A stretch of 64,000 nt of DNA from Paucidesulfovibrio gracilis DSM 16080 (GCF_900167125.1 NZ_FUYC01000003.1:186001-250000); one strand, 5' to 3'; positions 7,818 through 16,235 are shown, counted from the stretch's first letter. Numbers and translations are program-made. Notes: generated from the sequence alone by a model not told the origin.

Positions 7818-9278
7818 CTATTTTTTTTCCAGGCCCAGGCGGTTTACAATATTCGTTGCGGCGGCCACGGCATACTCTTCCGGGGGAAGGCGGTCGCGTT
7901 CCGATGCGTCAATGACCGGAGTCGGAAGGTTGGCCATTTCTGGGTTCGGTGTGACTTCAAATTCCGGGGGGAACCTGTCTTGGAAGTACATATTTTGGAA
8001 GTCGACGAATTTAAGCTGATGCGCGGTGGAGTCGAGGACAGCGAGTTCCGACGGAGAAATAAGCCCCAATTTTCCGGCCCTGGTGGCACCGGCCAAACAC
8101 TCGCCGCCCTGGGTACAGGCGATGTGACCGTTGCGGTTAGCCAGAATCATGCCTTCCATGATCTGTTGCTCCGTGACCTGCACAACCTGGAAGGCACCAG
8201 GGCCGCCAATGGCTTCAAAACGTTCTGCAAAATGGCGAACACGTGGAAATGAGACCGGGTTGCCGATCATGGCGGCCTGGGCCACGGAAGGTGTCACCTG
8301 GACCGGCTCAAACAGGCGCTCGGTTGGATCTTCAACCGCATAGTAACGGAATACTGGATCGGCGTGATGGGACTGAACCCCGAAGATTCTCGGTAAATCT
8401 GAGATGATTTCCAGTTGATGCAGCTTCAGAAAACCTGCCATGATGGCCGTGACATTGCCTGCGTTGCCAATGGGGACAAAAATGCACTTGTCGGCCACAT
8501 CCCAATCAAACCACTGCGCAATTTCAAAGGCGTAGGACTCTTGTCCCAGGATACGCCAGGCGTTTTTGGAGTTGAGCAGCGCCACCCGGTAGTTGTCGGC
8601 GAGGTGTTCCACCACTTTCATGCAGTCGTCAAAGACACCGGGTACCTCCAGCACCGTGGCGCCGCTTCCCAAGGGTTGGGCGAGCTGCTGGGGTGTGACC
8701 TTGCCCTGCGGGAGGATGACAACGCTTTGGACCGGACCGCCGATGGCGGAAGCATACAGGGCGGCAGCAGCAGAAGTATCGCCGGTGGACGCGCAAACCG
8801 TGAGAACCTGGTCCCAATGGTTTTTGCGGATGAGATGTTGCAGGTAGCTGAAAGCACAGGCCATGCCCCGATCCTTGAAGGAGGCCGAGGGGTTCTGCCC
8901 GTCGTTTTTGAATGCCGCGGTCACTCCGGTAGTCTGCTGGAGATTGGCGGGAGACTTCACAATGGGAGTGTTGCCTTCGCCAAGGTACAAAATGTCTTCT
9001 TCTTCAAGCACCGGGGCGATCAGTTCGTAAAAACGGAAGATACCGCGCAAAGCCGTGTTCTTCGTGCCTGCGCGTGCGTCGAACAAAGCACGCCACTCAG
9101 CGCCGGAGGTTTTTTTCAGCTGTTCGAAGTCAAGATTTTCCAAAAGAAAAACCCCGCCGCATTCCGGGCAGGTATAGAGCAGTTCGTCAATGGGGAAACG
9201 TTTGCCGCAACCCAGACAGACGTATTCCATGCGGCCCCGATAAACGGGGAAAGAGTTGGCGTCGATTGTGGTGGACAT
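7818..9278 (-). CDS. thrC: Threonine synthase
   Basis: The 486-residue PLP enzyme converts O-phosphohomoserine to threonine. The PLP lysine lies in NPSASFKDRGMA, the substrate loop in LGEGNTPIV, and the phosphate-binding region in GNAGNVTAIMAGF. A zinc-ribbon-like N-terminus (CLGCG at residues 21-25, CPEC at 37-40) precedes the catalytic fold, a feature of one threonine synthase subfamily. The ATG at 9278 has AAGGAATC just upstream; the longer frame to 9302 does not. It sits in a minus-strand run with tlyA and a DUF456 gene. Confidence 0.92.
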   Translation of the reverse strand: MSTTIDANSFPVYRGRMEYVCLGCGKRFPIDELLYTCPECGGVFLLENLDFEQLKKTSGAEWRALFDARAGTKNTALRGIFRFYELIAPVLEEEDILYLGEGNTPIVKSPANLQQTTGVTAAFKNDGQNPSASFKDRGMACAFSYLQHLIRKNHWDQVLTVCASTGDTSAAAALYASAIGGPVQSVVILPQGKVTPQQLAQPLGSGATVLEVPGVFDDCMKVVEHLADNYRVALLNSKNAWRILGQESYAFEIAQWFDWDVADKCIFVPIGNAGNVTAIMAGFLKLHQLEIISDLPRIFGVQSHHADPVFRYYAVEDPTERLFEPVQVTPSVAQAAMIGNPVSFPRVRHFAERFEAIGGPGAFQVVQVTEQQIMEGMILANRNGHIACTQGGECLAGATRAGKLGLISPSELAVLDSTAHQLKFVDFQNMYFQDRFPPEFEVTPNPEMANLPTPVIDASERDRLPPEEYAVAAATNIVNRLGLEKK

Positions 9279-9302
9279 GATGATTCCTTTGTATCTCTTC
9301 AA

Positions 9303-9806
9303 TTAAGGCCAGACGCGCGGTGCGCAAAGCGCGAACATGGTCAGGCCCAACGAAAGTTTAATGGTCATGCCGAGGGATTTTCCAAAAAAAGCACCCATAG
9401 AGGCCCGTGACGCTTCGGATGCAGGGCGGCCATGGCTGATTTCAAATACGAAGCAACCGGCATAGGCTCCCAGAAGCGCGCCGAGAAGCGCGCCCACGCC
9501 AAATAAAAAAGGCGCCCCTAGGATTGCCCCTACGATGGCACCGATAAAACCACCAAAATTACCCCGTCCCGAAGCTCCGTATTTTTTGGCTCCCCACGAC
9601 TGCGCCAGCCATTCCACCGCTTCACCGGCAAAGGCCAAGGCAGCCAGAACCCCGACAAAAAGCCACGTGAGACCATGCTCCGGTCTCACTAGAACCCAGG
9701 CAGAGGCAAAGATTACCACCAGCCAGTTTCCAGGAAGGCTGAAGATATTCAAGCTCTGGGCCGCAAAAAGAAGAAGCAGGAACAGGAAAGCCCAAATATG
9801 ATCCAT
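9303..9806 (-). CDS. DUF456 membrane protein
   Basis: This 167-residue protein has four to five hydrophobic segments and the family hallmark LPGNWLVV near residue 25. Glycine-rich helices follow in the middle (FGGFIGAIVGAILGAPF and GVGALLGALLGAYAGCF). DUF456 proteins are integral membrane proteins without an assigned function. The gene lies 24 bases upstream of thrC and 27 bases downstream of the paaK stop, in the same direction. Its ribosome site is weak. Confidence 0.85.
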   Translation of the reverse strand: MDHIWAFLFLLLLFAAQSLNIFSLPGNWLVVIFASAWVLVRPEHGLTWLFVGVLAALAFAGEAVEWLAQSWGAKKYGASGRGNFGGFIGAIVGAILGAPFLFGVGALLGALLGAYAGCFVFEISHGRPASEASRASMGAFFGKSLGMTIKLSLGLTMFALCAPRVWP

Positions 9807-9833
9807 GGCGGCGTGCCTTTGGTTCTCTACCCG

Positions 9834-11126
9834 TTAGTCGTCGCGAAGATCCACAACCCGTTTGGCTTTGCCTTGGGTCTTGGGAATGGACTCGGATTGC
9901 ACCAGTTCCACGCGCGGAGTAACCAGAATTTCATCCCGGAGGCGGGTCGCGATGCGTTTTTGCAGGCCTTGAAGCTTGCGCATATCCTCAACAAAGAATT
10001 CTTCACGAATTTCCACTTTGACGCGGATTTGATCCATAACGCCTTCACGGAAGAGTTCAATAAGATAGTTTTGCCCGACTTCCGGCATGGACATGAGTGT
10101 TTGTTCGATTTGCATGGGGTAGATGTTCACGCCCTTGATGATCAGCATGTCGTCGGCGCGTCCCTGAATACGGTCCAGACGGCGGTGAGTTCGACCACAG
10201 GCACACTCACCGGGAATGAAGCGGCTCAAGTCGCGGGTGCGGTAGCGAAGGAGCGGCATGCCTTGCCGTGTCAGGTTGGTCATGACCACTTCGCCGATTT
10301 CGCCATCCGCGACATGTTCGCCTGTTTCCGGGTTGATGATCTCCACAAGAAAGGCATCCTCCCAGACATGCATCCCATTTTGTTCCGTACATTCAAAAGC
10401 AACTCCCGGACCGTTCATCTCAGAAAGGCCGTAGGAGTTGTAGGCCTTGAGGTGCAGCATGCTTTCAATGCGCTGACGGATTTCCTCGGTGTGCGGCTCT
10501 GCACCGATCAGGGCGATACGTAAAGGAAGACTCTCGGGATCTATGCCTTCATGATGCAGAAACTCTGAAAAATACATGGCATACGAAGGGATGATATGGG
10601 CTACGGTCACGTTGAAGTCGCGGATGAGCTTGACTTGGCGTTTGGAATTGCCTGCGCCTGCGGGAACAGTGAGGCAACCGAGCCGCTCCGATCCGTAGTG
10701 AATGCCGAGGCCGCCGGTAAACAAACCGTACCCGGCCATGTTTTGCAATACGTCGCCTTTGCGGATACCGCAGGAGTACATACTCCGGGCCATGAGTGAC
10801 GCCCATTCATCCAGATCATGTTGTGTGTAGAACACGGCGGTAGGATTGCCCGTGGTGCCTGACGAGGCGTGCAAACGGACAAACTCCTCAATTGGCTTGC
10901 AGAGCATGCCGTAGGGATACTCGTTTCGCAAATCATCTTTGGTGGTGAAGGGGAGCCGTTTAACATCGGCCACGCTTCGAATGCTCTCCGGGGTAACGCC
11001 CGCTTCTCCGAGGGTTCTGGAATAATACGGAGATTGCAAAGCCATGGATATGGTCTTTTTGAGTCGTTCCGTCTGCAGTGTTTCCAGTTCCTTGCGCGGG
11101 AGCGTTTCCACGGGGTTGAAGTACAT
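9834..11126 (-). CDS. paaK: Phenylacetate-CoA ligase family protein
   Basis: The 430-residue protein is an adenylate-forming CoA ligase. The phosphate-binding loop is LHASSGTTGNPT, the core has SYGLSEMNGPGVAFEC, and the C-terminal hinge has RTRDLSRF, the order and length typical of PaaK-type enzymes. It would activate an aryl acid such as phenylacetate or indoleacetate with ATP and CoA. The ATG at 11126 follows GGAGGCG; the open frame upstream to 11327 runs into dnaB and is rejected. Sulfate reducers carry several such ligases, so the substrate is uncertain. Confidence 0.88.
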   Translation of the reverse strand: MYFNPVETLPRKELETLQTERLKKTISMALQSPYYSRTLGEAGVTPESIRSVADVKRLPFTTKDDLRNEYPYGMLCKPIEEFVRLHASSGTTGNPTAVFYTQHDLDEWASLMARSMYSCGIRKGDVLQNMAGYGLFTGGLGIHYGSERLGCLTVPAGAGNSKRQVKLIRDFNVTVAHIIPSYAMYFSEFLHHEGIDPESLPLRIALIGAEPHTEEIRQRIESMLHLKAYNSYGLSEMNGPGVAFECTEQNGMHVWEDAFLVEIINPETGEHVADGEIGEVVMTNLTRQGMPLLRYRTRDLSRFIPGECACGRTHRRLDRIQGRADDMLIIKGVNIYPMQIEQTLMSMPEVGQNYLIELFREGVMDQIRVKVEIREEFFVEDMRKLQGLQKRIATRLRDEILVTPRVELVQSESIPKTQGKAKRVVDLRDD

Positions 11127-11148
11127 GTCGCCTCCAGTGTTGAGCGAG

Positions 11149-12594
11149 TTAGGCGGTCGGCCCGTTTTCCGAAGGGTAGGGCGTTGTGGTGAGGTCTTCA
11201 AATCGGGTCCATTGTTTGTGGAAGTAGAGATCCACATCCCCAATGGGACCGTTGCGTTGCTTGCCGATGATGACCTCTGCCATGTTCTTTTTAGGATTGT
11301 CTTCGTTTTGGTTATAAAAATCGTCACGATACAGGAAGAGAATAACGTCCGCGTCCTGCTCGATTGCCCCGGACTCGCGAAGGTCTGAGAGCATGGGGCG
11401 TGGCGGCTTGCGCTCTTCTACTTTGCGGTTCAGCTGGGATAAGGCAATGACGGGAATGTTCAGCTCTTTGGCCAATGCCTTAAGGCTGCGTGAAATATCG
11501 GAAATTTCTTGTTCACGGGAGTCGATTTTCCGGCTGGAACGCATGAGCTGGAGATAGTCGACAACCACGAGGCCCAGATTATGTTCGGCCTTGAGGCGAC
11601 GGCAGCGCGCGCGTAGTTCCAGTGTAGAGAGAGCCGGTGTGTCGTCGATGAACAGCGGTGAGCTGGACAGGTCGTTGGCCGCATTGTGAAGCTTGAGCCA
11701 ATCCTCATCCTGCAGGTAGCCAGTGCGCAGGTTGCCCAGATTGACCCTGCCCTGACATGCCAGCAGTCGAGTCATGAGCTGTTCCTTGCTCATTTCCAGG
11801 GAAAAGACGGCAGTTGTAATTGCTTCGTTCAAAGCCGCACGCAGGCCCAGGTTAAGGGCAAAAGCTGTTTTTCCCATGGATGGACGGCCCGCCACGATGA
11901 TGAGGTCCGACTTCTGCAATCCAGCGGTCATATCGTCATATTTTTGGTAGCCGGTTTTGATACCCGTAACCGCGGATTTGTTTTCAAATCGTTTGGTGAG
12001 TTCGTCAAAAACCGAATTTACCAGGTCGCGGCTGTTAGCGATGGTGCCCGTGGTCTTGGCATCCGCGATTTCAAAAATGGATTTTTCCGCTTCGTCAAGC
12101 AGGGCGTCCACATCTTGGGCGTCGTAACAATTGGAAATAATGTCGCTGGCTGTTTGGATCAGGTCGCGGAGAATAGCCTTGTCACGCACAATGTGAGCAT
12201 GCCGTGATGCGTTGGCCGAACTGACGGGGGAATCCGCCAACTCCGCGAGGTAGACCGGGCCGCCAAGTTCATCCAAAACGCCTTTGGTGCGCAGCCAGTC
12301 CGAGACCGTAATGAGGTCAATAGGGGTGTTTTTGTTGTAAAGATCGATGAAAGTCTGAAAGATGGTCTGGTGAACCGGGGAGTAGAAATCCTCGGGGCTG
12401 ACCACATCGACCAGGGAGTGGAACAGGGAATTCGTCTGAAAAACCCCCCCCAGAACCGCCTGTTCGGCTTCCAGGTTCTGAGGGGGGACATTGCGCAATA
12501 AATCGGCGGAAGCCCTATCCAGGGCTTCACCGTTTTGTGTGCGCGATTTCTTGCTGTTAGGCCTCTTCTGGGGCTGATTCGTCCGCTCCGGCAT
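11149..12594 (-). CDS. dnaB: Replicative DNA helicase DnaB
   Basis: The 481-residue protein has the N-terminal DnaB domain (VPPQNLEAEQAVLGG, from about residue 36) and the RecA-type helicase domain with Walker A GRPSMGKTAFALN, VVVDYLQLM (Walker B) and the EQDADVILFLYRDD segment. It unwinds DNA at the replication fork. The start overlaps rplI by 38 bases and is preceded by GAGG, consistent with translational coupling to the ribosomal protein genes. The first 35 residues are a basic, unstructured extension. Confidence 0.95.
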   Translation of the reverse strand: MPERTNQPQKRPNSKKSRTQNGEALDRASADLLRNVPPQNLEAEQAVLGGVFQTNSLFHSLVDVVSPEDFYSPVHQTIFQTFIDLYNKNTPIDLITVSDWLRTKGVLDELGGPVYLAELADSPVSSANASRHAHIVRDKAILRDLIQTASDIISNCYDAQDVDALLDEAEKSIFEIADAKTTGTIANSRDLVNSVFDELTKRFENKSAVTGIKTGYQKYDDMTAGLQKSDLIIVAGRPSMGKTAFALNLGLRAALNEAITTAVFSLEMSKEQLMTRLLACQGRVNLGNLRTGYLQDEDWLKLHNAANDLSSSPLFIDDTPALSTLELRARCRRLKAEHNLGLVVVDYLQLMRSSRKIDSREQEISDISRSLKALAKELNIPVIALSQLNRKVEERKPPRPMLSDLRESGAIEQDADVILFLYRDDFYNQNEDNPKKNMAEVIIGKQRNGPIGDVDLYFHKQWTRFEDLTTTPYPSENGPTA

Positions 12595-13120
12595 CGCTAT
12601 CCTCGACCACGTCCTGCGTGGCCTCCTCGACGGGCTGTTCGACCTCGTCCGTTACGGATTCTTCCACTATCGCCGCGCCATGGCGCAACACAGCGACGTT
12701 GAGTTCGCCGCGAACGTCCGGGTGCAGTTTGACTTCCAGGGTGTACTCTCCCAGGGAGCGGATGGGATCGTCAAGCAGGATTTTACGCTTGTCCACATCA
12801 ATGCCCTGCTCAAGGAGAGCATCCGCGATCATGGCGGTGGTGACGGAGCCGTAGAGCTTGTCACCCTCACCGACGCGCACGCGGATTTCCACGGGGGCGG
12901 AGGCGATTTTTTCAGCCATCAGTTCGGCGTCGGTACGCAGCGCGTCCGCCTGAGCCTTGAGTTTGTTCAGCTCCAGGTCGAATTGCTTTTGGTTGCCTTC
13001 GGTGGCGGGCATGGCCAGCCCCTGGGGCAGCAGGTAGTTCCGGCCGTAGCCGGGCTTGACATTGACGATGTCTCCAAGGCGGCCGAGGTTGTCCACGTCG
13101 GCCCTAAGAATGAGTTTCAT
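12557..13120 (-). CDS. rplI: Ribosomal protein bL9 with an acidic C-terminal extension
   Basis: The N-terminus (MKLILRADVDNLGRLGDIVN, then VKPGYGRNYLLPQGLA) is classic bL9 RNA-binding sequence. At 187 residues it is about 35-40 longer than usual L9 (near 150), because of a C-terminal tail rich in Glu, Asp and Ala after about residue 150. The end of that tail overlaps the start of dnaB. An AGGAGGGG site precedes the start. It is third in rpsF-rpsR-rplI-dnaB. Confidence 0.95.
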   Translation of the reverse strand: MKLILRADVDNLGRLGDIVNVKPGYGRNYLLPQGLAMPATEGNQKQFDLELNKLKAQADALRTDAELMAEKIASAPVEIRVRVGEGDKLYGSVTTAMIADALLEQGIDVDKRKILLDDPIRSLGEYTLEVKLHPDVRGELNVAVLRHGAAIVEESVTDEVEQPVEEATQDVVEDSDAGADESAPEEA

Positions 13121-13132
13121 TGTCGGCCCCTC

Positions 13133-13393
13133 CTAGACGCTCTTTTTCTTGACGTCGGTGCTGTGTACGGTGGTGTAGAACAGCAGAGCCATCTGGCGAG
13201 CGCGCTTGATTTCAGTGGTCAGGCTGCGCTGATGCTTGGCGCAGGTGCCGGTGATGCGGCGAGGAATGATCTTACCGCGATCCGTGATGAAATCCCGGAG
13301 GATGTCGGGGCGCTTGTAATCGAGAGGAAGATTTTTGTCCGCGCAGAAGCGGCAGAACTTCTTCCGGGGAGTGAATCTTTTTCTGAAGGCCAT
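13133..13393 (-). CDS. rpsR: Ribosomal protein bS18
   Basis: The 86-residue protein has the conserved core [19 protein letters not shown] and the N-terminal KFCRFCADK. The CxxC pair together with the later Cys in GTCAKHQ is the zinc-type (C+) form of S18. It binds 16S rRNA as a heterodimer with S6. It lies five bases after rpsF and 12 bases before rplI. Confidence 0.96.
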   Translation of the reverse strand: MAFRKRFTPRKKFCRFCADKNLPLDYKRPDILRDFITDRGKIIPRRITGTCAKHQRSLTTEIKRARQMALLFYTTVHSTDVKKKSV

Positions 13394-13398
13394 GCTAT

Positions 13399-13707
13399 CT
13401 ATCCCTCCTGGCTCGCAGCCGGGTTGTCCAGTTTCACGGTGATGAACTTGAAAATGCCGTCAGCAATGCGAATCTTGCGTTCCAGCTCGGTCACCAACGC
13501 GCCCGGAGCCTCGTAGACCATGCGCATGTAAAAACCGCGGGTCTGCTTGTTGACGGGATAGGCGAGGGTACGCATGCCCCACTCGTCCATTTCCACGATT
13601 TTGCCTTCACCACCCTCGATGGTTTCAGAGAGGTTGGTGAAGATCTCGTTGCGACGCTCTTCCTCAAGCTCGGGAGAGAGCAGCAACAAGGTTTCGTAGT
13701 TCTGCAT
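13399..13707 (-). CDS. rpsF: Ribosomal protein bS6
   Basis: At 102 residues, with [17 protein letters not shown] at the start and [16 protein letters not shown] in the middle, this is ribosomal protein S6. An AAGGAGG site precedes the ATG. It is the first gene of rpsF-rpsR-rplI-dnaB and has its own promoter and a leader hairpin upstream, so the operon can be transcribed independently of purC. Confidence 0.96.
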   Translation of the reverse strand: MQNYETLLLLSPELEEERRNEIFTNLSETIEGGEGKIVEMDEWGMRTLAYPVNKQTRGFYMRMVYEAPGALVTELERKIRIADGIFKFITVKLDNPAASQEG

Positions 13708-13727
13708 GTTTGTCCTCCTTACGGTCG

Positions 13728-13758
13728 TTGGTCCTCCCCAAAAAGCGGGGAGAACAAG
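13728..13758 (-). promoter_or_regulatory. rpsF leader hairpin, possible S6:S18 autoregulatory site
   Basis: In the 5' leader of rpsF the arms at 13728-13739 and 13748-13758 pair: CCCC with GGGG, extended outward through about five more pairs. No T-run follows on the minus strand. In many bacteria rpsF leaders bind the S6:S18 complex for feedback control. Whether this hairpin carries that motif is not proven. Confidence 0.4.
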
Positions 13759-13770
13759 GCAGAACGGGTC

Positions 13771-13799
13771 GTATAGACCCTGGATTTCCAGGTGTCAAG
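13771..13799 (-). promoter_or_regulatory. Sigma70 promoter for rpsF-rpsR-rplI-dnaB
   Basis: On the minus strand a perfect TTGACA (13794-13799) and TATACG (13771-13776) are separated by exactly 17 bases. The spacer holds the perfect palindrome CCTGGA-TT-TCCAGG (13780-13793), a possible operator. The -10 box is about 63 bases before the rpsF start. Confidence 0.7.
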
Positions 13800-13816
13800 T
13801 CCGGGACATACTCCTG

Positions 13817-14017
13817 TCAGGGCTTTTCATCCTTGGAAGTGGTGTTCGACCGGTCTGTGTCATCGGTGTTTTCGTTCGTTTCCGTGTCATCTTTCGGCGG
13901 CGTCCAGCCGCACTTGTTCGGAGCTGCTCAAGTGGGAATGCCCAGCCGGGGAAGAATAAACCGGTTGAAAACCATGACCACGGCGAACACGCCGAGGAGA
14001 ATAAGAATATCTTTCAT
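13817..14017 (-). CDS. Candidate membrane selenoprotein, 66 residues, UGA read as Sec at position 30
   Basis: The ATG at 14017 directly abuts the purC stop (TAG-ATG) and has GGAG seven bases upstream inside purC. Read conventionally, the gene encodes 29 residues (one hydrophobic helix, then FNRFILPRLGIPT) and stops at a TGA at 13928-13930. The frame stays open for 36 more codons to a second TGA at 13817-13819. They encode a hydrophilic tail that begins AAPNKCGW and is rich in Asp, Glu, Thr and Asn. A UGA between a membrane helix and a nearby Cys (U-x5-C), plus a hairpin at 13897-13911, matches a bacterial selenocysteine context. selC is present at 49826. The product would be a single-span protein with a redox-active Sec/Cys pair just outside the helix. 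An ordinary 29-residue peptide is the alternative. Confidence 0.6.
13897..13911 (-). promoter_or_regulatory. Candidate bacterial SECIS hairpin
   Basis: In the mRNA sense GCGGC-UGGAC-GCCGC forms a five-base-pair stem with a five-base loop. The loop begins 21 bases after the UGA at 13928-13930 and has G as its second base. Bacterial SECIS elements place a short hairpin, with a G in the first two loop positions, roughly 16-37 bases after the UGA. It lies inside the coding frame, as bacterial elements do. Confidence 0.5.
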
Positions 14018-14914
14018 CTAGGCTCCGACGGTTTGACCGGTAAGCCGTTCATATGCTTCAGCATATTTTTCAAAGGTACGCTGGAGCACGTTATCCGGGA
14101 TGTGCGGCGCCGGCGGTTGTTTATTAAAGCCGATTTCCGTCAGCCAGTCGCGCAGGTATTGCTTGTCGAAACTGGGCTGTCCCTGTCCGGGGCGGTAGCC
14201 GTCCATGGGCCAGAAACGAGAGGAGTCCGGGGTCAGCACTTCATCAATAAGGATCAGGCCATCGTCCGTAAGTCCGAATTCAAATTTGGTATCCGCGATG
14301 ATGATGCCGCGCTCACGAGCATAGTCCCTGGCCCGGCTGTAGATATCCAGGCTGACGCTCTGGACTTGTTGCATCAACTCTTTTCCGATCAGGTCCGTGG
14401 CCTTTGCCACGCTGATGTTCTCATCGTGGTCACCCAGATCTGCCTTGGTGGAAGGAGTGAAGAGAGGTTCCGGGAACATCTCGGATTCCTGCATGTCCTC
14501 TGGCAGGGCGTGACCGCAAAGCGTACCCGTGGCTTGATAATCTTTCCAGCCGGAACCGGTGATATAGCCGCGGACAATGCATTCGATGGGCAGTGGTTTG
14601 GCGCGTTTGGCCAAAACGCTTCGCCCTGCAAGGTCGTCTGCATGAGCCTGAAGTTCCTCGGGGTAGTCGGCGACGTCCGCGCTGATGACATGGTTGGGGA
14701 TCAGGTCCGTGAATCGTCGCATCCAGAACAGAGTGATCTGATTCAGGATCCAGCCCTTCATGGGAACCGGTTCCGGCATGATCACATCATAGGCGGATAC
14801 GCGGTCCGTGGTGACCAGGAGCAGACTGTCCTGCGAAATTTCATAGATATCACGAACTTTTCCGCGTGAAAGCAGCGGATAGTTTTTGATGTTGGTTTCA
14901 ATGACGGGTTGCAT
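14018..14914 (-). CDS. purC: Phosphoribosylaminoimidazole-succinocarboxamide synthase
   Basis: The 298-residue protein makes SAICAR from CAIR, aspartate and ATP in purine synthesis. It has LLSRGKVRDIYE, TTDRVSAYDVIMP, ECIVRGYITGSGWKDY and the C-terminal LIDEVLTPDSSRFWP, all diagnostic for PurC. Length fits the long form of the family. It overlaps hisD by 17 bases and is followed at zero spacing by the candidate selenoprotein gene. An AGAGGTG site precedes the start. Confidence 0.96.
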   Translation of the reverse strand: MQPVIETNIKNYPLLSRGKVRDIYEISQDSLLLVTTDRVSAYDVIMPEPVPMKGWILNQITLFWMRRFTDLIPNHVISADVADYPEELQAHADDLAGRSVLAKRAKPLPIECIVRGYITGSGWKDYQATGTLCGHALPEDMQESEMFPEPLFTPSTKADLGDHDENISVAKATDLIGKELMQQVQSVSLDIYSRARDYARERGIIIADTKFEFGLTDDGLILIDEVLTPDSSRFWPMDGYRPGQGQPSFDKQYLRDWLTEIGFNKQPPAPHIPDNVLQRTFEKYAEAYERLTGQTVGA

Positions 14915-16235
14915 CGTTCACCTCTTCATCGTCGTTATTTCGAATTTCCACGGAACGTGCATGGGCTTCCAAAGCTTCCAACCGCGCAAAGCGGGCAATT
15001 TTGGAACCATGCTCCCTCACATATTGTTTCGACGCTGCGATTACACTGGTTTTTTTGTAAAAATTCTGAACGGACAGGGCAGAAGAAAACCGGGCGGTCC
15101 CCAGAGTCGGGAGTACGTGATTCGGCCCGGCAAAGTAATCGCCCACGGGTTCCGGGCAGTGGTGGCCCATGAATACGGCACCGGCGTTGCGTATTTTGCC
15201 CAGTAGCGGCCATGGATCGGATACGCAGAGTTCCAGGTGTTCCGGCGCTATGCGGTTAGTCAGCTTCACGGCTGTATCCATATCCGGCGTAACGATAATG
15301 CCGCCCCACTCCGCGAGAGATTTGGCCGCGATTTCTCCTCTGGGCAAACTTGCTGTCTGCCTTTCAAGCTTCTGTGTAACCCGGTTCGGCAGTTGTTTAT
15401 CCGTGGTAACGAGGAGCGCTGCGGCCAAAGGGTCGTGTTCGGCTTGCGAGAGCAGGTCCGCTGCAATCCAGGCCGGGTTCGCGGAATCGTCCGCAATGAT
15501 CGCTATTTCACTCGGACCAGCAACCATGTCAATGCCCACTTCTCCAACGAGGAGGGCTTTTGCAGTGGCAACATAGATATTCCCCGGGCCGGCGATGAAA
15601 TCGCAGGCGGGGATGGAGGGTGTGCCAAAGGCAAGTGCGCCGATGGCCCAGGCACTACCCACAGCAAAGACATCCTTGATCTCAAGAAGAGCGGCCGTGG
15701 CCAGGAGGTACGGGTTCAGGGTGCCGTCCTTGCGCGGGGGCGACGTCATGATGATCTGATCCACTCCAGCCACACGGGCAGGTACGGCATTCATAATGAT
15801 GCTGGAAATGAGCGGAGTGGACCCTCCCTGTCCGCCGGGGACATAAAGGCCGACACGACCTACGGGAAGAACCATTTGTCCTAGTACGGTTCCGTCCTCC
15901 TGAGTGGTCCACCAGGAGTTTTCCCGTTGTCGTTCATGAAAGGCCTGCACGTTGGCGATGGATTCCTTCAGAATACGAAGGTCTTCCGGCGGAATTTCAG
16001 AAGGGGCGGCTTCGATGGCGGATTGCGGCACACGGAGTTGCTCCGCGCAAAAGTCCGGACAATCGAATTTCTGGGTGTATTCGACCAGGGCTTGATCCTG
16101 GTTGCTTTGTACATTGTCGAGGATGGCGCGGACCCGGTCCTGAACCACGGAATCCGGATTTTTTCGACCGGAAAGACGTTGCTTCAGGGAAAACCAGTCG
16201 TTCTCCCCGTCATAGGAAAAAATGGGGCAGGGCAT
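14898..16235 (-). CDS. hisD: Histidinol dehydrogenase
   Basis: The 445-residue enzyme oxidises histidinol to histidine in two NAD-dependent steps. Landmarks are VGLYVPGGQGG, DFIAGPGNIYVA, VGIDMVAGPSEI, the zinc-binding QAEHDP and the C-terminal RFARLEALEAHARSVEIR. It is apparently the first gene of hisD-purC-selenoprotein ORF, transcribed from the region above 16235. No other his genes are nearby, so the histidine pathway is scattered in this genome. Confidence 0.96.
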   Translation of the reverse strand: MPCPIFSYDGENDWFSLKQRLSGRKNPDSVVQDRVRAILDNVQSNQDQALVEYTQKFDCPDFCAEQLRVPQSAIEAAPSEIPPEDLRILKESIANVQAFHERQRENSWWTTQEDGTVLGQMVLPVGRVGLYVPGGQGGSTPLISSIIMNAVPARVAGVDQIIMTSPPRKDGTLNPYLLATAALLEIKDVFAVGSAWAIGALAFGTPSIPACDFIAGPGNIYVATAKALLVGEVGIDMVAGPSEIAIIADDSANPAWIAADLLSQAEHDPLAAALLVTTDKQLPNRVTQKLERQTASLPRGEIAAKSLAEWGGIIVTPDMDTAVKLTNRIAPEHLELCVSDPWPLLGKIRNAGAVFMGHHCPEPVGDYFAGPNHVLPTLGTARFSSALSVQNFYKKTSVIAASKQYVREHGSKIARFARLEALEAHARSVEIRNNDDEEVNDATRH

